DNA from: Anomaloglossus baeobatrachus | Lineage: Eukaryota > Chordata > Amphibia > Anura > Aromobatidae | Direction: 5' to 3' | Length of the DNA: 64,000 bases | Assembly (NCBI RefSeq): GCF_048569485.1 | Contig: NC_134354.1 | Coordinates: 88,140,142 to 88,204,141, forward strand | Shown: positions 63,201 through 64,000 of the stretch, in pieces | How the letters are laid out: each line of letters starts with the position of its first letter | How positions within the stretch are numbered: the first letter of the stretch is position 1 | The notes under the pieces: generated by a model | Database searches by the model: none | What the model saw: only the letters and a program-made list of their open reading frames with translations | What the model was told of the DNA's origin: nothing | Position numbers and translations under genes: made by a program

Positions 63201-64000
63201 GGAATCGTCATCAGAAGTCAGAAGAAAATAGACAGAAAATGAAATTGAGAGGTAAGGGTGGGGGAATATTGAATTGAAAGATAAAAGAAAAGTGGTTGGA
63301 TTATTAAATTTAATGGTTAAGCATATGCTAAGAAATTCCTCTTCGTTTCAGACAACTCCTTCTATGTCTCAAAGATACTGTGTATTTTCCCACAGAATAG
63401 GAAAAAGCGTTATTCACAAGGTGTGGCTATCAGCGCTCATACTGGCCATTATATGAAACGAGTTTATACTGACAGAACGACCTCCCAAACTATTAATATT
63501 AATGTTATTATTTTATCTTTTAATTTGACTTGCCTGAACACTCTCTTTCAAGTAAAAATCGGCAAAGCAGCTGCACGGTACTTCCGAATTTGAAGAATTT
63601 TCTCGTATTTTCGTACATTGTGAACAATTGTCAGAATAGGTTACCTGTTAACAATACACAATATATTGTATCACAACCAGCATCAGGTAGGAAAATATAT
63701 TTCTATAAGTCCTGAAATTTTCTATCTTCACTTGAAACTATAATTTTTGTAGTCTATGTGATGTGTAGTTATTGGACCAAATACTGTGGTTTATATCAAA
63801 TATCGGCAAACACCATTTTATGTCTCTAAATTACATCTTACTGAACTATTTGCTGTCATTTTGATAAAATCAATGTTTTCTCTGCTGCACATCTAGCAGT
63901 TATACAGAACTAATGAATATGCTGGACTACCTGGAGCACGCCAAGTAGTCCTGTAATGATAATCTGCTGCTGATTAAACATTGATTTTATCAAAGCTACA
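63201..64000. other. Unassigned AT-rich stretch
   Basis: Nothing recognised, apart from a short inverted pair 'ttttgataaaatcaatgttt' (63858) and 'aaacattgattttatcaaag' (63977), which suggests another small palindrome at the edge. Confidence 0.4.

Noticed and set aside
57640-64000. N-terminal exons of the TMEM30-like gene
   Set aside because: Searched by eye on the minus strand for the CFC-type cysteine block and first membrane helix; none found, so they probably lie beyond the window or were missed. A tblastn with a frog TMEM30C protein would decide.

Overview
The window looks like a stretch of anuran amphibian (frog or toad) chromosome. Two multi-exon vertebrate genes lie on the minus strand, in the same direction and separated by about 13 kb. 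Almost everything else is transposon sequence: a DIRS-type retroelement, several Tc1-like transposons, solo LTRs, hundreds-of-bases palindromic MITEs with TTA/TAA, TA or TTAA targets, and inverted-repeat retroposons carrying hammerhead ribozyme motifs. The anuran assignment is inferred from the egg-coat gene type and this repeat mix; no species is claimed.

Layout. 1-2270: one end (LTR plus gag-like leader) of an LTR retrotransposon, cut by the window edge. 2597-8507: a decayed DIRS element with a 540-bp foldback insertion. 9912-15907: a complete 12-exon egg-coat gene, zp4 (547 codons: signal peptide, trefoil, ZP-N/ZP-C, RRRR cleavage site, membrane anchor). 15.1-25 kb: a dense MITE cluster, many copies abutting, plus a Tc1 fragment. 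24.8-28.1 kb: a 508-bp tandem unit, LTRs and an L2-like tail. 28888-57633: the last five coding exons of a divergent CDC50/TMEM30 gene (250 codons; the N-terminal exons are not in the window), with very large introns full of repeats. 57.7-61.4 kb: a Tc1 element interrupted by a Tigger-like element and a solo LTR. 61.4-64 kb: mostly unassigned AT-rich DNA.

How the parts relate. zp4 encodes a secreted, furin-processed subunit of the oocyte vitelline envelope. The TMEM30 gene encodes the beta subunit of P4-ATPase lipid flippases. Nothing in the sequence ties the two functionally; they are simply tandem neighbours.

The most interesting signal is a group of inverted-repeat insertions with 13- to 16-bp target duplications. 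Two of them carry hammerhead cores with all the conserved core bases (43.2-43.3 kb on both arms, and 50.9 kb), and a third locus (57.1 kb) holds a decayed hammerhead. This points to Penelope-like or other ribozyme-bearing retroposons. A second striking signal is repeated head-to-tail packing of MITEs that share a single TTA target trinucleotide.
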